Of a stretch of 64,000 bases of DNA, positions 38,083 to 63,201 are shown piece by piece. Location of the stretch: assembly GCA_963681505.1 (NCBI GenBank), contig OY811983.1, positions 1,449,501 to 1,513,500 of the forward strand, written 5' to 3'. Both the position numbers and the translations under genes were made by a program. The DNA is from Eunapius fragilis (Eukaryota > Porifera > Demospongiae > Spongillida > Spongillidae). The notes under the pieces are model-generated. The model searched no databases. It saw nothing but the letters and a program-made list of their open reading frames with translations, and had not been told where the DNA came from. Each line of letters opens with the position of its first letter. Position 1 is the first letter of the stretch.

Positions 38083-38859
38083 TTAATGTCTATTGTCCTG
38101 AGTGGCCACCCGGGTGGACAGCAAAAAAAGTTTTTGCCGTTCGGTCGTGGAAGGGACCTAGTGGCATTTAACGGTACCGGCTTATAGAACAAGCCTTTCT
38201 AGGATCGGGCCGAGATAAGTAAGGCTTTAATCCTTTCAATACCCGTAAAACGAGCCGTGCTAGCAGACCTATCCATTACGGTCCGTGCGGTACGTACATA
38301 TCGTATACGAGCTACGTAAGGTAAGTTTTTTTTGCCAACGTTCATACAGATAGTAAAATAGCTGTTTCTCTGGACTAGTGTTTGTGAACTAAAAGTGATT
38401 GAGAGCTTTCAGCTGTCTGTTTACTAGTAGGCCTATGTTTAAAAGAACATGTACGCGTATAGACTACATTCTCGTACATGACCTTTTAAACATAGGCCTA
38501 AACAGACAGCTGAAAGCTCTCTATCACCTTTTGTTGACAAACAGTAGTCCAGAGAAACAGCTATTTTACTATCTGTATGAACGTTGGCAAAAAAAACTTA
38601 CCTTACGTAGCTCGTATACGATATGTACGTACCGCACGGACCGTAATGGATAGGTCCGCTAGCACGGCTCGTTTTACGGGTATCGAAAGGATTAAAGCCT
38701 TACTTATCTCGGCCCGATCCTAGAAAGGCTTGTTCTATAAGCCGGTACCGTTAAATGCCACTAGGTCCCTTCCACGACCGAACGGCAAAAACTTTTTTTG
38801 CTGTCCACCCGGGTGTCCAATTGTACCCCCGGGTGGCCACTCAGGACAATAGACATTAA
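38083..38859. mobile_element. 777-bp near-perfect palindrome (foldback/MITE-like element)
   Basis: Both ends read TTAATGTCTATTGTCCTGAG when each is read inward. Arms of roughly 370-380 bp are nearly identical and meet around 38455-38475 (spacer containing GCGTATAGACTACATTCTCG). Matching internal blocks include AGCAAAAAAAGTTTTTGCCG, CTAGGATCGGGCCGAGATAA and AGCTGTTTCTCTGGACTA with their complements. The right arm has a small insertion (TCCAATTGTACCCC) near 38816-38830. High arm identity suggests recent formation or gene conversion. No coding capacity. Confidence 0.85.
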
Positions 38860-39019
38860 AGGCTTTGACACGAATGGCAGATTGCTGTTTTTTTAGGGAC
38901 TAGTGCTTGCCACTAAAGACGATCGATAGCTAACAGTTGTCTTTTTAAAGAGCGTACAGGTTGCTGAGGTACAAGCTTACTGATGTAGCCGACTTCATGT
39001 CTCAATACGAGATAGGTGT

Positions 39020-39275
39020 ATTGGTTGCCAACCAGTGGTACGACCAAGTTGTTTTCAAAGCGACGCAGGGAATCAAGTCCTTTTCAGGACCACAATAAGG
39101 TTTGCTCGGCCTTCTGTACCTGGTTGCCACAACTTGAGTATTTACATGCACTTTTTTTCGTAGTACCCTATGTATACACTAGTTGTGGCACTGAACAAGG
39201 TAAAGAAGGCCGAGCCATGAAAATGACTCTTCTATGTCACTTTGAACAACACAATTGTACCACTGGTCAACCAAT
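39020..39275. mobile_element. 256-bp hairpin element
   Basis: Begins ATTGGTTGCCAACCAGTGGT and ends ACCACTGGTCAACCAAT. Inner blocks also pair (CTCGGCCTTCT with AGAAGGCCGAG, and TTGCCACAACT with AGTTGTGGCA). Diverged arms and no ORF. Confidence 0.7.
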
Positions 39276-39459
39276 AAAGCTCATCTTACCAGTCCAGACT
39301 TATAGGCATCAATGTCATGTGGCTACAGCCAAATGTATGTTGTAAGGCTGTAAGACATTGATCACCTTAGCTTTGGTGGCACACACTCCATGTAGCCATT
39401 AAAACAGCTATTTGCCGTTCAAGCTAAAAACTTGTACTTTTTAGCTTTCTTAGCAAGTT

Positions 39460-39645
39460 CGATGTACTGTGCGGAATGTAATGGATAGGTCCACTAGCAC
39501 GGCTTGTTTTACGGGCATCAATCAAAAGGATTTAAGACTTACTTATCTTGGCCCGATCATAAAAGGACTTGTACTATGAGCCAGTAACATTTAACGTAAC
39601 TAGATTCCCTTGAAAGACTGAACGGCATTTTTTTTTTGTGTGTGC
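39460..39645. repeat. Diverged reverse copy of the palindrome-arm family
   Basis: Resembles the right arm of the 38083-38859 palindrome: GGATAGGTCCACTAGCACGG, CTTATCTTGGCCCGATCAT, ACATTTAACGTAACTAG and a T-run near 39630. With the forward copies at 37.3-38.0 kb it forms an outer, older inverted repeat around the central palindrome. Confidence 0.6.
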
Positions 39646-40027
39646 TGTGTTGTAGGTATCAGAACTGTGACAATAATTATGGTGCTGCTATGGAGTGTGT
39701 GTTCCTACCATTGCTTAAACTTTACTAATAAATACATCACCCAAAACATACTATAGACTGAAAGAAAAGCCACATACTGAGAGGAACAGTTAGCACTCAC
39801 TAAAACCATGACAGCACCTTCATGATGATTCCAGCAGTACAAAAACAGGTAAAATACAGAGTAATGCAAGAGTTTGGAAGTTTGGTTTATATTTTGGGCA
39901 TGTGTCATGATTTTCACACCCAGCCTTTTGTGACAACATTCCAATTACACACAAAGCACTATGGAAAAATATTTCTGTGATGGCTACATTGTGTGTTATT
40001 ATACTACCTTAGCATGAGCCCATGTTT

Positions 40028-40667
40028 CTAACAAAATTGTAAAATGGATTTTCTCCTGTAAACAAAAAGCGCGTTGCAACCACCCTTGTAAGATGTAACG
40101 TGGCTAACACATCGCTACTGTGGAAGGACTTACGCTAGCGTGTCAACAACAGTTCTGCTTTCATCGAGGAGGCTTAGGAACGGATCAGCTCCCTTCTTGT
40201 ACTTGATCTCCAAGTTGGGAAACAGCTTCGACTTATCTCCTTGTATGAAAGCTGCATCCATGAGTTTGAGTAAGCGTGCTACAAGTAAAAGATAAGAATG
40301 TCTGACCTTGAAGATGAGGATACCGACCGACTTTTCATCCGCAAACCTCTATTAGAGCGCCTGCGTACTTCTGTTGAGATGAAAAAATATATATAACACA
40401 GCATACCATATGAATAAACATATCACAAACCTTGCTCACACTGTTAGAACCCTCTGTTTGACAGCACTTCTTGCAGCTGTCTTCAAGAGCGTTTAGCGAA
40501 AACTGTCTTAGTTCGTCACAAGAACCACAGAGAAGGCTTGAAGAAAATCCGAGTTCCACACACGCCTCTCCACCTCCCAATGCTACTGGTACTAATGACA
40601 ATACCATAGCTGCGTATGACAGGGTCCAGTAAAGGGAATAAGAAGCGCCTTTACTGGTAGGCGCCAT
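40028..40667 (-). CDS. SELENOF: Selenoprotein F (Sep15) with in-frame UGA
   Basis: An ER-lumen thioredoxin-fold selenoprotein that partners UDP-glucose:glycoprotein glucosyltransferase in glycoprotein quality control. Exon 1 begins at 40667 (MAPTSKGASYSLYWTLSYAA, signal peptide). The cysteine-rich UGGT-binding part follows: ACVELGFSSSLLCGSCDELR, CKKCCQTEG. Exon 2 reads KYAGALIEVCG, then TGA, then KVGRYPHLQ; human has EVCGUKLGRFPQVQ, so the TGA at about 40335-40337 is the selenocysteine codon. Exon 3 gives FIQGDKSKLFPNLEIKYKKG and ADPFLSLLDE. The last exon appears to be short (RKSILQFC, stop 40028-40030), lacking the NTDSVEEFL tail of the human protein. I could not fold a convincing SECIS element downstream by eye. 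Head to head with RPL35. Confidence 0.88.
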
Positions 40668-40764
40668 TATGAATTAACGAATAATTTAAGTGCATGCGGT
40701 TTGGTTTATCAAGGTTTGGTTGCACGTGACCTATCTCTTTCTTAACTTAAAGCAGCGTGATAAG
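40668..40764. promoter_or_regulatory. Bidirectional promoter SELENOF/RPL35
   Basis: 97 bp between the two ATGs. CACGTG at 40723-40728 is followed by CTATCTCTTTCTTAAC, a TOP-like pyrimidine tract on the RPL35 side. This is the same arrangement as upstream of RPL7A. Confidence 0.6.
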
Positions 40765-41311
40765 ATGGTAAGTGATGCAAGGTGTATCTAGGGGCATCCA
40801 TAGTATTTCACACCACCGCGAAGCTGTAGCCTAACCAGTAGATTAAATCGCATCCTTCTTTTTACCTTCCTGGTGGGTGCGAGTAGGGCAAGCTGAAGGC
40901 CCACGAGTTGAGAGGCAAGTCCAAAGATGACCTCCTAAAGCAACTAGAGGAATTGAAAACAGAACTTTCTCAGTTGAGAGTTCATAAAGTTACTGGAGGC
41001 ACAGCTTCGAAGCTTTCGAAAATGTAAGTTTTATTTTTGATACTTTCTTATGGACTTACGTATGTTCTCCCACAACCAGCAAAGTGGTGAGGAAGTCAAT
41101 CGCTCGCGTTCTTACAGTCATCAATCAGACCCAGCGAGAAAACCTTCGCAAGTTCTACGCGGAAAAGAAGTTCAAGCCTACAGACTTGAGAGAAAAGAAG
41201 ACTAGGGCTATCCGGAGAGCGCTGACTAAGTTTGAGCTCAGCCGAAAGACATTGAGGCAGCAGAAGCGGGAGAGGCACTTTCCCCAACGCGTTTATGCTG
41301 TGAAGCAGTAG
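40765..41311 (+). CDS. RPL35: Large ribosomal subunit protein uL29 (L35)
   Basis: A 60S protein at the polypeptide exit tunnel. Three exons: the ATG alone (40765-40767), 40887 to about 41021 ([32 protein letters not shown]), and the last exon ending TAG 41309-41311 ([46 protein letters not shown]). The full protein is 122-123 residues, as in other animals. Only the start codon is in exon 1, as in RPL7A here. It converges on PRPF38B (107 bp). Confidence 0.97.
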
Positions 41312-41418
41312 ACCCCCTTTTCCTACTGTTATCATCAAATTATGAAGCTTTGTGAACCAAATACTTAATGCACAAAAGTGTGTTGGCATGTATAAGAAGT
41401 TGTGTGTGTGACGTCAGT

Positions 41419-43412
41419 TCAGTGCCTTCTCCGCGATGTTGATCTGTGGTTCCTCTCGCGAGAAGGTGACCTCCTTCGTTCCACTGATCTGCTTCGCTTA
41501 GGTGACTTCTTGTGCCTCTCGCGGGAACGTGATCTGCTGCCACGCCTCTTCCCCTTATCCGATTCTTCTTTGGGTGACCTGGGTTGGTAAAATTTACCCC
41601 ATTTCATTAATTGCAGTTCCTTCATTGGTTGTTAATTTACCTCCTCTTTGGTGAAGTTTGTCTCTCCCGAGATCCTTCCCTCGACTTCCTCTCCTGTGAT
41701 CTGCCCCGTTGTCTTTCTCTGTCCCTGGATCTGTCGCGCACTCGGGGCCTCTCTCTCTCTCTGGACCGATCCCTGTGTCTGTCCTGTGATCTCTCTCTTG
41801 ACCTCTCCTTTGATCGCTCCTTCGACTTATCTGACTTGTCTCTCGATTTCTCGTCAGGCAGCTCTCTGGTTTTCTTTGTTCTCCAATTGTCCCTCTCTTC
41901 TTCCTCTTCCAAACCACCTTGGGTATCAACACCATTGTCTTCTTCCCACTCATATCCCTCTTGCGGCCCCTCCCCACATGGACCCTGTGCACTCCCATCT
42001 GTTAGTCTGTGGCCAAAAACATTAGTACATGTACAAGGTAAAACAGCCTAGCCACCTCAAATAAAATCAGATCCTTACTTACCTCACCGTCAGTTTGGCC
42101 ATCCTGATCTTGTCTTCAAGTTCTCGTTGCACATTGACTGGTATCCGTGGAAACAGAGTGCCAAACCAGTCCAACTTGGTCATCATGGTGCGTACCACCT
42201 CGCCCATGGCAACCACATAACCCCCTCCTGCCTTTAAGTCCACCTCCTGCATCAAAAAAGTCACAAACACACTAGTACATAAATGTCCATACACACACCA
42301 CATGCCCTATATTGGTGTAAACACACGTTCCCCCCAAATGCATCCCCTGCACACCTCTTCATCATTGATGTAAGGTTCATACCAATCCCAGAAGTCAAAC
42401 GGTGGTTGGCAATATCTAGAAGAGGGGTGTTGGACAGAAGGTACAATGAGTTGATCACAAAAGGGTGAAGGGACAATGGTACGAAGAAAGAAAGGGAAGC
42501 AGAAACCGTTGCCATGTGTTAGTGGGAGGCATGGTGGGGAAGAATAGAAAAAAATTCAATGGACAGTTAGAGGTGCTAGCTGTTCCCACCTGATGTACAT
42601 GAAACCTATCCCCCTAATGTATGGGGAGTCATGGTGATTCAGCATAGTCTTCAGCTGCCTACGAGTTAGTTTCAAAGTGAACAGTTTATAAAGAATGCAG
42701 TACGCTGTAGAGACTATTCCACCTGCTCCAACTCCTCTAACCTGGATATGTGGGGGGGGGTGGGGGGGGGAAAGCTTGGGATTAACAAACTTCCTGCAGA
42801 CAGCCCCCAGTCGGAACGTTCCCCATCATGCAACGCATTCAAATTACCAATCAAACAATCTCTTAAGGTTAACTGTTTTCGACGGGCACAGCCAATGCTT
42901 GCACAGCCTGCTCTGAAAAGACAGAGAACCCGGTAGAGAGTGAAGTGTACACAACGGATGTGCCAGAACCACCCACACTGTACCTGCATGGGTCCGTAAC
43001 TACATGCAAGGCGGTCGTTGTATATCGTGGTCCCCCCCATAAAAAAACAAAGCCAAAAACTGCTGGCCATCCAAAAGACGAGGACCATACTTACCCCCGC
43101 ACACATTCCGACTTGTCCAGCGAGCTTTCGACTGTTCTTTTCCCACGGTTCCAAATGCTCAACCTTCGCATTAGAAACCTCGGCTTAAAACGAGTGCGCA
43201 CCAATGCGTACAGAACGAACCTTGTAGTAGATTTCATCAACTACCTCGTGGAAGGTCTTTAGCTCAAAAAGGTCCGTTTTGAAGTAAGGAGACGCGCGAA
43301 TATTAGTAAGGAGCATCGAGTTCAAGTTCATAGTTTCTTTGTTGCCATAAATAGGAAGAGTATTGTTCTGGCGTTTCAAAGGCAGCTCCGATCCATCTTG
43401 TTCGTACTCCAT
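41419..43412 (-). CDS. PRPF38B: Pre-mRNA-splicing factor 38B
   Basis: A PRP38-family protein with an RS-rich tail, expected in the spliceosome. It starts at 43412 (MEYEQDGSELPLKRQNNTLP). Conserved PRP38 blocks: NKETMNLNSMLLTNIRASPY, LKTFHEVVDEIYYKV, EPWEKNSRKLAGQVGMCAG, FTLKLTRRQLKTMLNHHDSP (read from about 42600-42700), VDLKAGGGYVVAMGEVVRTM and WFGTLFPRIPVNVQRELEDK. The last two exons encode an Arg/Ser/Glu-rich tail (RERSQDRHRDRSRERERPRV, KRSRSVERRRSPSRERNHRS) ending at TGA 41421-41419. The RS tail is much shorter than in human PRPF38B. TADA1 lies 118 bp upstream in tandem. Confidence 0.92.
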
Positions 43413-43530
43413 ATTGCACAGTAACAACCGTAATCTAATTACACGTTCTACGCGCGCGAAGAAATTTAGGGCAGGACGCACCAAACGTACGTGAATGACA
43501 GACAAATATTATAAATCCCAAAAAGTTCCA

Positions 43531-44733
43531 CTATCTTTTAGGACGCAAGCTGAGCGGTATAGGGTGTTCAGCAGTCCTTCTCCACTCACTGACTGCCTTC
43601 AGCTGTTCCTCTTCCTCCCTACTTGGGTGCCACATTCCACCAAGAATCCGCTCCATATTACAAGCATACACAGTGTGAACAGGCAAACCAGATCTATTCA
43701 TCTAGTGTGGATTTATAAAAAAATATTAAATTTAATAAAAAACAACAACCCATAAGTTGATGTCACAAGCCTTTACCTGCAAGGCATCTCTGACATGGAA
43801 CAGTGTGATGGGGACGCTGTGGCTCTGTGTACATCTGGCCACAAGCTCCGCCTCTTCGACATCACGACTCCTCCCCTCACGAGCCCCACTCACCATACCC
43901 TTCCCGAATGCATGCCTGAAGTACCCTCCCCTGAGCCTCCACGTATTGCACTGCGCAATGCATGTGGTGATGATGTTCTTCAAGTAGCACTTGAAACAAG
44001 AGGGCAAAACTGTAAAAAGTATACATCGTCTCTCCCTAAGGGTCACTAACCTGTAGAGCCAGAAGCAGGAGGTGGGCTGCCTCTTCGGTCACACCCTCAA
44101 GCCCACCTTCCCACGCACCCAACAGCATTCTGGTGTGCAGTGTTGTGAGGTCGGGAAGCAACATCTCGTGGGAACACAAGAGGATCGTGTCCAAGTCCCT
44201 CCCCTGGAGCTGGGCCGTGGGAGGTGTGTGGTATTGGAAGGTGTTCATGACACCATAGGGCATGGCAACGGAGTTTGTTTGGTTGGATTTGCTGGCAGAC
44301 CGGGGCACGTGGGAGGTGCCCCATGTCATCTTGCTGTCTGGATGATGATCGGTTTGGGTGTTCAAAGCTTGATCAACTTACGAATCGGATTTTACCTGTG
44401 TGTATTCCCAGCTGACACTTCACCAAGATGGCAAACAAGAATTCATTATGCAACTGGATGTTGCCGTCTCCCAGTAGCAAGCGGGCCTTAGTGTCAAATT
44501 CTTCTTTCGCAATCTGTGTACATGTTCGAATAAAGGTAATATCTCTGTTTCGTCAAAAAAAAAAAAGCTTGATACCACCAGTTCAGCAAGTGCGAATAGA
44601 CATAGAACGGTTTTACGCTATTTTATTAACATACCCTTCTCTTACACCAGCTTCTCATAAGCTCCCAGTACTTTTGCGCGCCATCTTTCAATACCTCCGT
44701 CAGGCGTTTTTTCGCTATGTCCAACTCGGACAT
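43531..44733 (-). CDS. TADA1: Transcriptional adaptor 1 (SAGA subunit)
   Basis: A histone-fold-like subunit of the SAGA coactivator complex. It starts at 44733 (MSELDIAKKRLTEVLKDGAQ; human [20 protein letters not shown]). The second exon encodes IAKEEFDTKARLLLGDGNIQ (human ISKEEFDLEAHRLL). Next exons: LCSHEMLLPDLTTLHTRMLL with GVTEEAAHLLLLALQ (human LCSHTMMLPTRGQLEGRM, VTEEAVSAVVYAVE). Then the RLRGGYFRHAFG block (human YRLRDGHFKYAFG) and a C-terminus with VHTVYACNMERILGGMWHPS (human [20 protein letters not shown]), ending at 43531. Compact introns of about 60-250 bp. Divergent from AXDND1 with 89 bp between starts. Confidence 0.9.
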
Positions 44734-44822
44734 CCTTCAATGTTCACCCGGGAAAGGTCACGTGCATCATGTTTCTATGGAAATACAAGCTTGCGGCTTG
44801 ATTATTTAGTACCACCATTTCA
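44734..44822. promoter_or_regulatory. Bidirectional promoter TADA1/AXDND1 with E-box and X-box-like site
   Basis: Only 89 bp. CACGTG at 44759-44764 and GTTTCTATGGAAAT at 44771-44784. The latter is an imperfect RFX X-box (inverted repeat around TAT), 38 bp upstream of the AXDND1 ATG. Confidence 0.5.
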
Positions 44823-58038
<13,216 letters not shown>

Positions 58039-58565
58039 CTGCCATTGTCTTGTTTCTCCCCCAAAGTTCAATGACTGCATTGTACTGTGCACAGTTAAGT
58101 CACATGCAGGATACTATTCAATTGATGGCTGGGTTGACCATTTGTCCAGCAAAGGTGTTCATTTCCACTGGCTGGACTTCAACAGCTATCCCAGCCATTG
58201 TAGGTACCGTACGGTGATGACATGATCATAGAAATGTGTCCCTGTACCAAGTGGGAGCAGATCGTTGCCACATAAAAGGGACCCAACCCACAAATATAAA
58301 TTAAGGAGCATTGAAGTTTATGCATGCAATTGACATAAGTATGCATAATTAAAAATTCAGCCCATGGTGTAACAATGGCTGTACCATGGCCAGAGCCCCT
58401 CCCACTCAATGCAATAAAATTCTTAACTATAGACTGATCAGTGTGTACTTAATTGCATGCGTAGATAAGACTTTTAAATTCTTTTCCATTGTCATTTTAT
58501 GAAAAGACGCTGAGGCATGACATTATTATTGATAGTGCCAGATGTGTGTGTGTGTGATGGACTGC

Positions 58566-59633
58566 TCACGAGGTGGCAGTCCAATGTTTGTCAATGAAGT
58601 GGTCCAAAGCTTTATGTAAATTTTCACTCAGGTAGTTCGTTTTATGGGAAGTGTTTCCACAGTCTACAAAGGTAACCTGAGATGTGTCAAGCTTTGCGCC
58701 CTCTATGGCAGCCCGATACACCTTCATGCCAAGCTCATAGGGAATGACCCAGTCATTGTGACCATGGGCTATAAGGAGAGGACAGTTCAAATTGTGAATG
58801 CGATTCACCGTTTCAAACTTCTCAATCAGGCCCGAGTCTAGCACAAGGGACTTCAGTAACGATTTAATCGGGTAGATGGGTATGGTTATAGGGTGGTGAT
58901 ACCCAGCCTCAGCTATTGTCGTGAAAGGTGCGTCCAATATGATTCCTTTCGGACAGTCCTGCTTGCGACACAGCTCTTCAGTCAAGTGGGCAGCCACTGC
59001 GGAACCCAAGGAGTGCCCCCAGACGAATATCCTGTTATTCGGAACGTGTTTTCGCAGCCAATTCCACACCAGGTAGCCATCTTCCATCACGCCACGTTCG
59101 CTGGGGTTGCAGTTAGACTCCGCAAAGCCGCGATAGTCGAACGCTATCACGTGATACCCCCTCTGCTCTGATAAATACTTATAAATGGCAACTCGGTGGT
59201 GCGTGGCCCTGGTGCCGAAGTTTCCGTGGAGATAAAGTATAACGGGCTTCCCGTCTGCGAGCACCGACAGGTACTCTCGCTCGCTGACAGGCGACCGATC
59301 CCTCCAGGAAGTCATTGCCGGTACCTGCCACACGTGCAGCGTGCATCCGCCGCCCTCGTGTTCGAGTTGGAAGTCTCTGGCGTGACTGATGTTGAACGAA
59401 GAGACGTCAGAATAGTTCGCAAAAAAAGGCACGTTGATATAATGCTGGTATATGAGTGCCCTTTGAATCCACGAAGAGTACCGGATCAGTGGTATTATGG
59501 AGGCGTACAGAAGAAGTACGATGAGGAATGCTATGCCCCGACAAGAACACGACACTGTCTTCTTGATCTCAGGCACAAAAGTCGCGTCCGCGTTTGCACC
59601 TTCCTTCTTTGTTTTTCTGTTCCTCACCTCCAT
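58566..59633 (-). CDS. ABHD12: Alpha/beta-hydrolase, ABHD12-like monoacylglycerol/lysoPS lipase
   Basis: A single exon of 355 codons starting at 59633. One N-terminal membrane anchor (GIAFLIVLLLYASIIPLIRY, about residues 33-52) and a lumenal or cytosolic hydrolase domain. VILYLHGNFGTRATHHRVAI is the oxyanion region (human ABHD12: [20 protein letters not shown]). FDYRGFAESNCNPSERG follows. GHSLGSAVA holds the nucleophile Ser, APFTTIAEAG follows, LLIAHGHNDWVIPYELG holds the acid Asp, and NTSHKTNYLS the catalytic His. In mammals the enzyme hydrolyses lysophosphatidylserine and 2-arachidonoylglycerol. ABHD12 versus ABHD12B cannot be decided by eye. Lack of introns is notable. Convergent with AXDND1 (527 bp of non-coding DNA between), divergent from SURF4 copy A. 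Confidence 0.85.
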   Translation of the reverse strand: MEVRNRKTKKEGANADATFVPEIKKTVSCSCRGIAFLIVLLLYASIIPLIRYSSWIQRALIYQHYINVPFFANYSDVSSFNISHARDFQLEHEGGGCTLHVWQVPAMTSWRDRSPVSEREYLSVLADGKPVILYLHGNFGTRATHHRVAIYKYLSEQRGYHVIAFDYRGFAESNCNPSERGVMEDGYLVWNWLRKHVPNNRIFVWGHSLGSAVAAHLTEELCRKQDCPKGIILDAPFTTIAEAGYHHPITIPIYPIKSLLKSLVLDSGLIEKFETVNRIHNLNCPLLIAHGHNDWVIPYELGMKVYRAAIEGAKLDTSQVTFVDCGNTSHKTNYLSENLHKALDHFIDKHWTATS

Positions 59634-59736
59634 TCCAGCTCAGTGCGCGGCCGCGAAAAATAATGACTGATCACGTGTTATTTGACCGGCTTTATAAACG
59701 TGCAACAAAGAGAAAAAAAGAGGGTCGAGGGGGTTA
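59634..59736. promoter_or_regulatory. Bidirectional promoter ABHD12-like/SURF4A
   Basis: 103 bp between start codons. CACGTG at 59672-59677, followed by TTTATAAA (about 59690-59697), a TATA-like element on the SURF4 side. Confidence 0.5.
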
Positions 59737-60797
<1,061 letters not shown>

Positions 60798-62163
60798 CCA
60801 TGGCAAACATAGATTTCAACTTCAGAACTTCTTTAGTAAACCATTTAAGATCTAAGTAATCACACCGTCCAACAGTTGTTTGAGTAAATGGAAATTACAC
60901 ACTTTATTTAATTTTGGTTTCATTTGATTTCTGGTGTAGGCCTACTTTTAAATCAACAAGGGTTGCTGACATTTAATCTAAATATCTAATGTCCTTCAGA
61001 TACTTAAAATTGCAGCTGAATTTGACTTTTTTGTGCTAAAAATAATGTATAATCACCATGGCAACTGTGGCTTTTACAGTGCAGGAATTGTAAATACAAA
61101 GGTTCATATGTGTACTAACACCAAATACATGTACACGCAGGTGTGACCAAGAGGAAAAGAAAACGGGGCAAATGATACACATTTCCTTAAGATTCCGGAG
61201 ACCGGTTACTCCCCGCCCATAGCACATGACATTTTATATGTTCGACTGGCACGGCAACATGATACGTACATTGACAAGGCTGTAGAGGGCCCAAAGTATT
61301 CATTGCAAAATGTGCAGGCGTAGGTGTGCTATTGTAAGTTGGCTTGCAGTCGAATTTGTGGACAGATTCGTCGCATGTGATCGATCTTCAAGGAAGTCTG
61401 TATATTGTATATCACAGGGAAAAAAAGCGTCGAATCATTTAGTGTGTGTGATTGAACAGAGAATCACACAAAAATCAATAAAGCGTATGATTTTTGCGTG
61501 ATTCTCTGTTCAATCACACCAAGATTTCTGAATGATTCTATATGATTCGACGCTTTTTTTTCCCTGTGCATGTACGGCCTGGTATGTTATTCTTGAACCA
61601 ATCTACGAGAGTAGGTGGAGAGGCTCCTCACTTGGTTTGGTTCTGGCACGGCTCGAAGGGAGTGCCATCACCACACCCTAAAACCACTGGACAGACCGCT
61701 CCAGGAATACCCCAAAGAAGGTCAAATACACTTGCGCATGCGCAGGATCAAATGCGCAAGCGCGTAGTTAATATGCGCGAATTGACCAACAACCAGTCGA
61801 CTTTCATCATTCAAATAGATTCTGGCATCAGTGCCTCTAATGAGAGGTGCCATATACCCCACCCCAACGCTCGATCGGCAGCACCGTACCTTTCATAGTT
61901 ACATGACGCGGGGCCTTAATTAGCCGCCGTGCATGTTGATGCGCGGCTCCATACTTTATGGAACACCAACATGGCGGACAATAATGTCTTGATTGAGTCA
62001 CGCGAGGAATAGTCTCGGGGACCAGATCAGTCAACTGGTTGAAAGCGAGTTATCTAGTCCCCAACACCGTACCTGCACCAGGGCACCGCCATAATGCAAA
62101 AAAGTTAATGTTTCTATATCAGTAACGCGCAGCTCGTTACAAATAAGGCACGCCGTGAAATGT
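60798..62163. other. Region between the two convergent SURF4 copies
   Basis: About 1.4 kb with no recognised gene. It contains the MITE at 61412-61568. A 118-codon frame starting near 61542 runs out of the MITE and has no family resemblance. Confidence 0.55.
61412..61568. mobile_element. 157-bp palindromic MITE
   Basis: Ends CACAGGGAAAAAAAGCGTCG and its complement. Inner blocks TGATTGAACAGAGAATCACA and the complement also pair. The whole element folds into one hairpin with an AT-rich loop. No coding capacity. Confidence 0.85.
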
Positions 62164-63201
62164 TCACTGCTTCTTTCTGTGGGCATCAATGCTAACGCCT
62201 CCAGGTCCCAAAGCCACCACTAACATAAGGCCACCGATCACAGAGAGGGTCTGGAAGAAATCGTACTTCAACATGTCTCTGAAGGTGGGATGGAGTGTAA
62301 ACCACCAGAAGGGATTGATGAGGAAGTTAAGAACTGTCAGCCAAGCCACGAGGACCAGAGCTGCAAGCTTTGTCTTGAAGCCTATCACCATGGACAACAT
62401 GAGAACTGCCCCCACTACCAGCTCCAACAGACGGAGTATGGAGACTTCAAACGAGAAGAGGGTCATGAACATGAAGACCACCAGCACTCTCCCCACAAGC
62501 TGCATGTAGCTCTGCTTCTTGTTGGTATCAACAGTGGGCACTCCAGCAAACATTGTCTTCACATCACCACTGATCTCAGCCAGCAGCAGTAGCAGACCAC
62601 CTGACAGGGCTATGTTCCTACAGAGCAGGTGGAAAACATTTGTCTAAAAGAAAAATGGCAGCCAAAACGAAAATACACTAATACAATGCACATAGATAAA
62701 CTATACGCAATACATACCATGAATATATTGTTCTTACCTCATGAAAAACCTAGCGTCCCACAGAAAGGTGTACGCAACTGACTAGATGTATGCGTAAAAA
62801 GACAACTGGTGACGTCATCCGGGACTACGTGTTTTTTTTGTTTTTTTTTTGGTTTTTTGTTTTTTTCTTAAGTTACTTTAACTCACCTGGGCGACGATGA
62901 CTCCGAAAAGCATCCCCACGGCCACACGGACCTGTTTTCTTAGTAAGACCATGAAACACCCTACAATCTGGCAGAGCATGTTGGCCAACACGAACAACGC
63001 TGCCAGAACAGACCCGCATCTCCAAGTCGAATCGAAGTACTCCCTCTGCTCGTCCCATTGAAACCACATTCGCATACCATCTTCCAGAAACGTAGCGATG
63101 AGAAGAAGTCGAGCTACGTGTGGAAGGTAGTGTTTTGAACGACGCAGGACGGTGTCGGCTACGTCATCCGCTCGCGATATTACTTGCTGGTATACAGCCA
63201 T
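62164..63201 (-). CDS. SURF4: SURF4 (Erv29-type ER cargo receptor), copy B
   Basis: A paralogue of the neighbouring copy with the same exon layout: 63201-62887, 62781-62738 (44 nt, as in copy A) and 62617-62164. It begins MAVYQQVISRADDVADTVLR, then EDGMRMWFQWDEQREYF. SVAYTFLWDARFFMR lies in the short exon. The last exon is nearly identical to copy A ([34 protein letters not shown] at the end). The terminal residue is Gln instead of Trp, but Lys at -2 and -3 remain. PFWWFTLHPTFRDMLKYDFF differs from copy A ([20 protein letters not shown]). Exon 1 has diverged more than exon 3. Convergent with copy A, 1,366 bp apart. Confidence 0.95.

Noticed and set aside
61542-61898. 118-codon plus-strand frame
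   Set aside because: Begins inside the 157-bp MITE and resembles no known protein.
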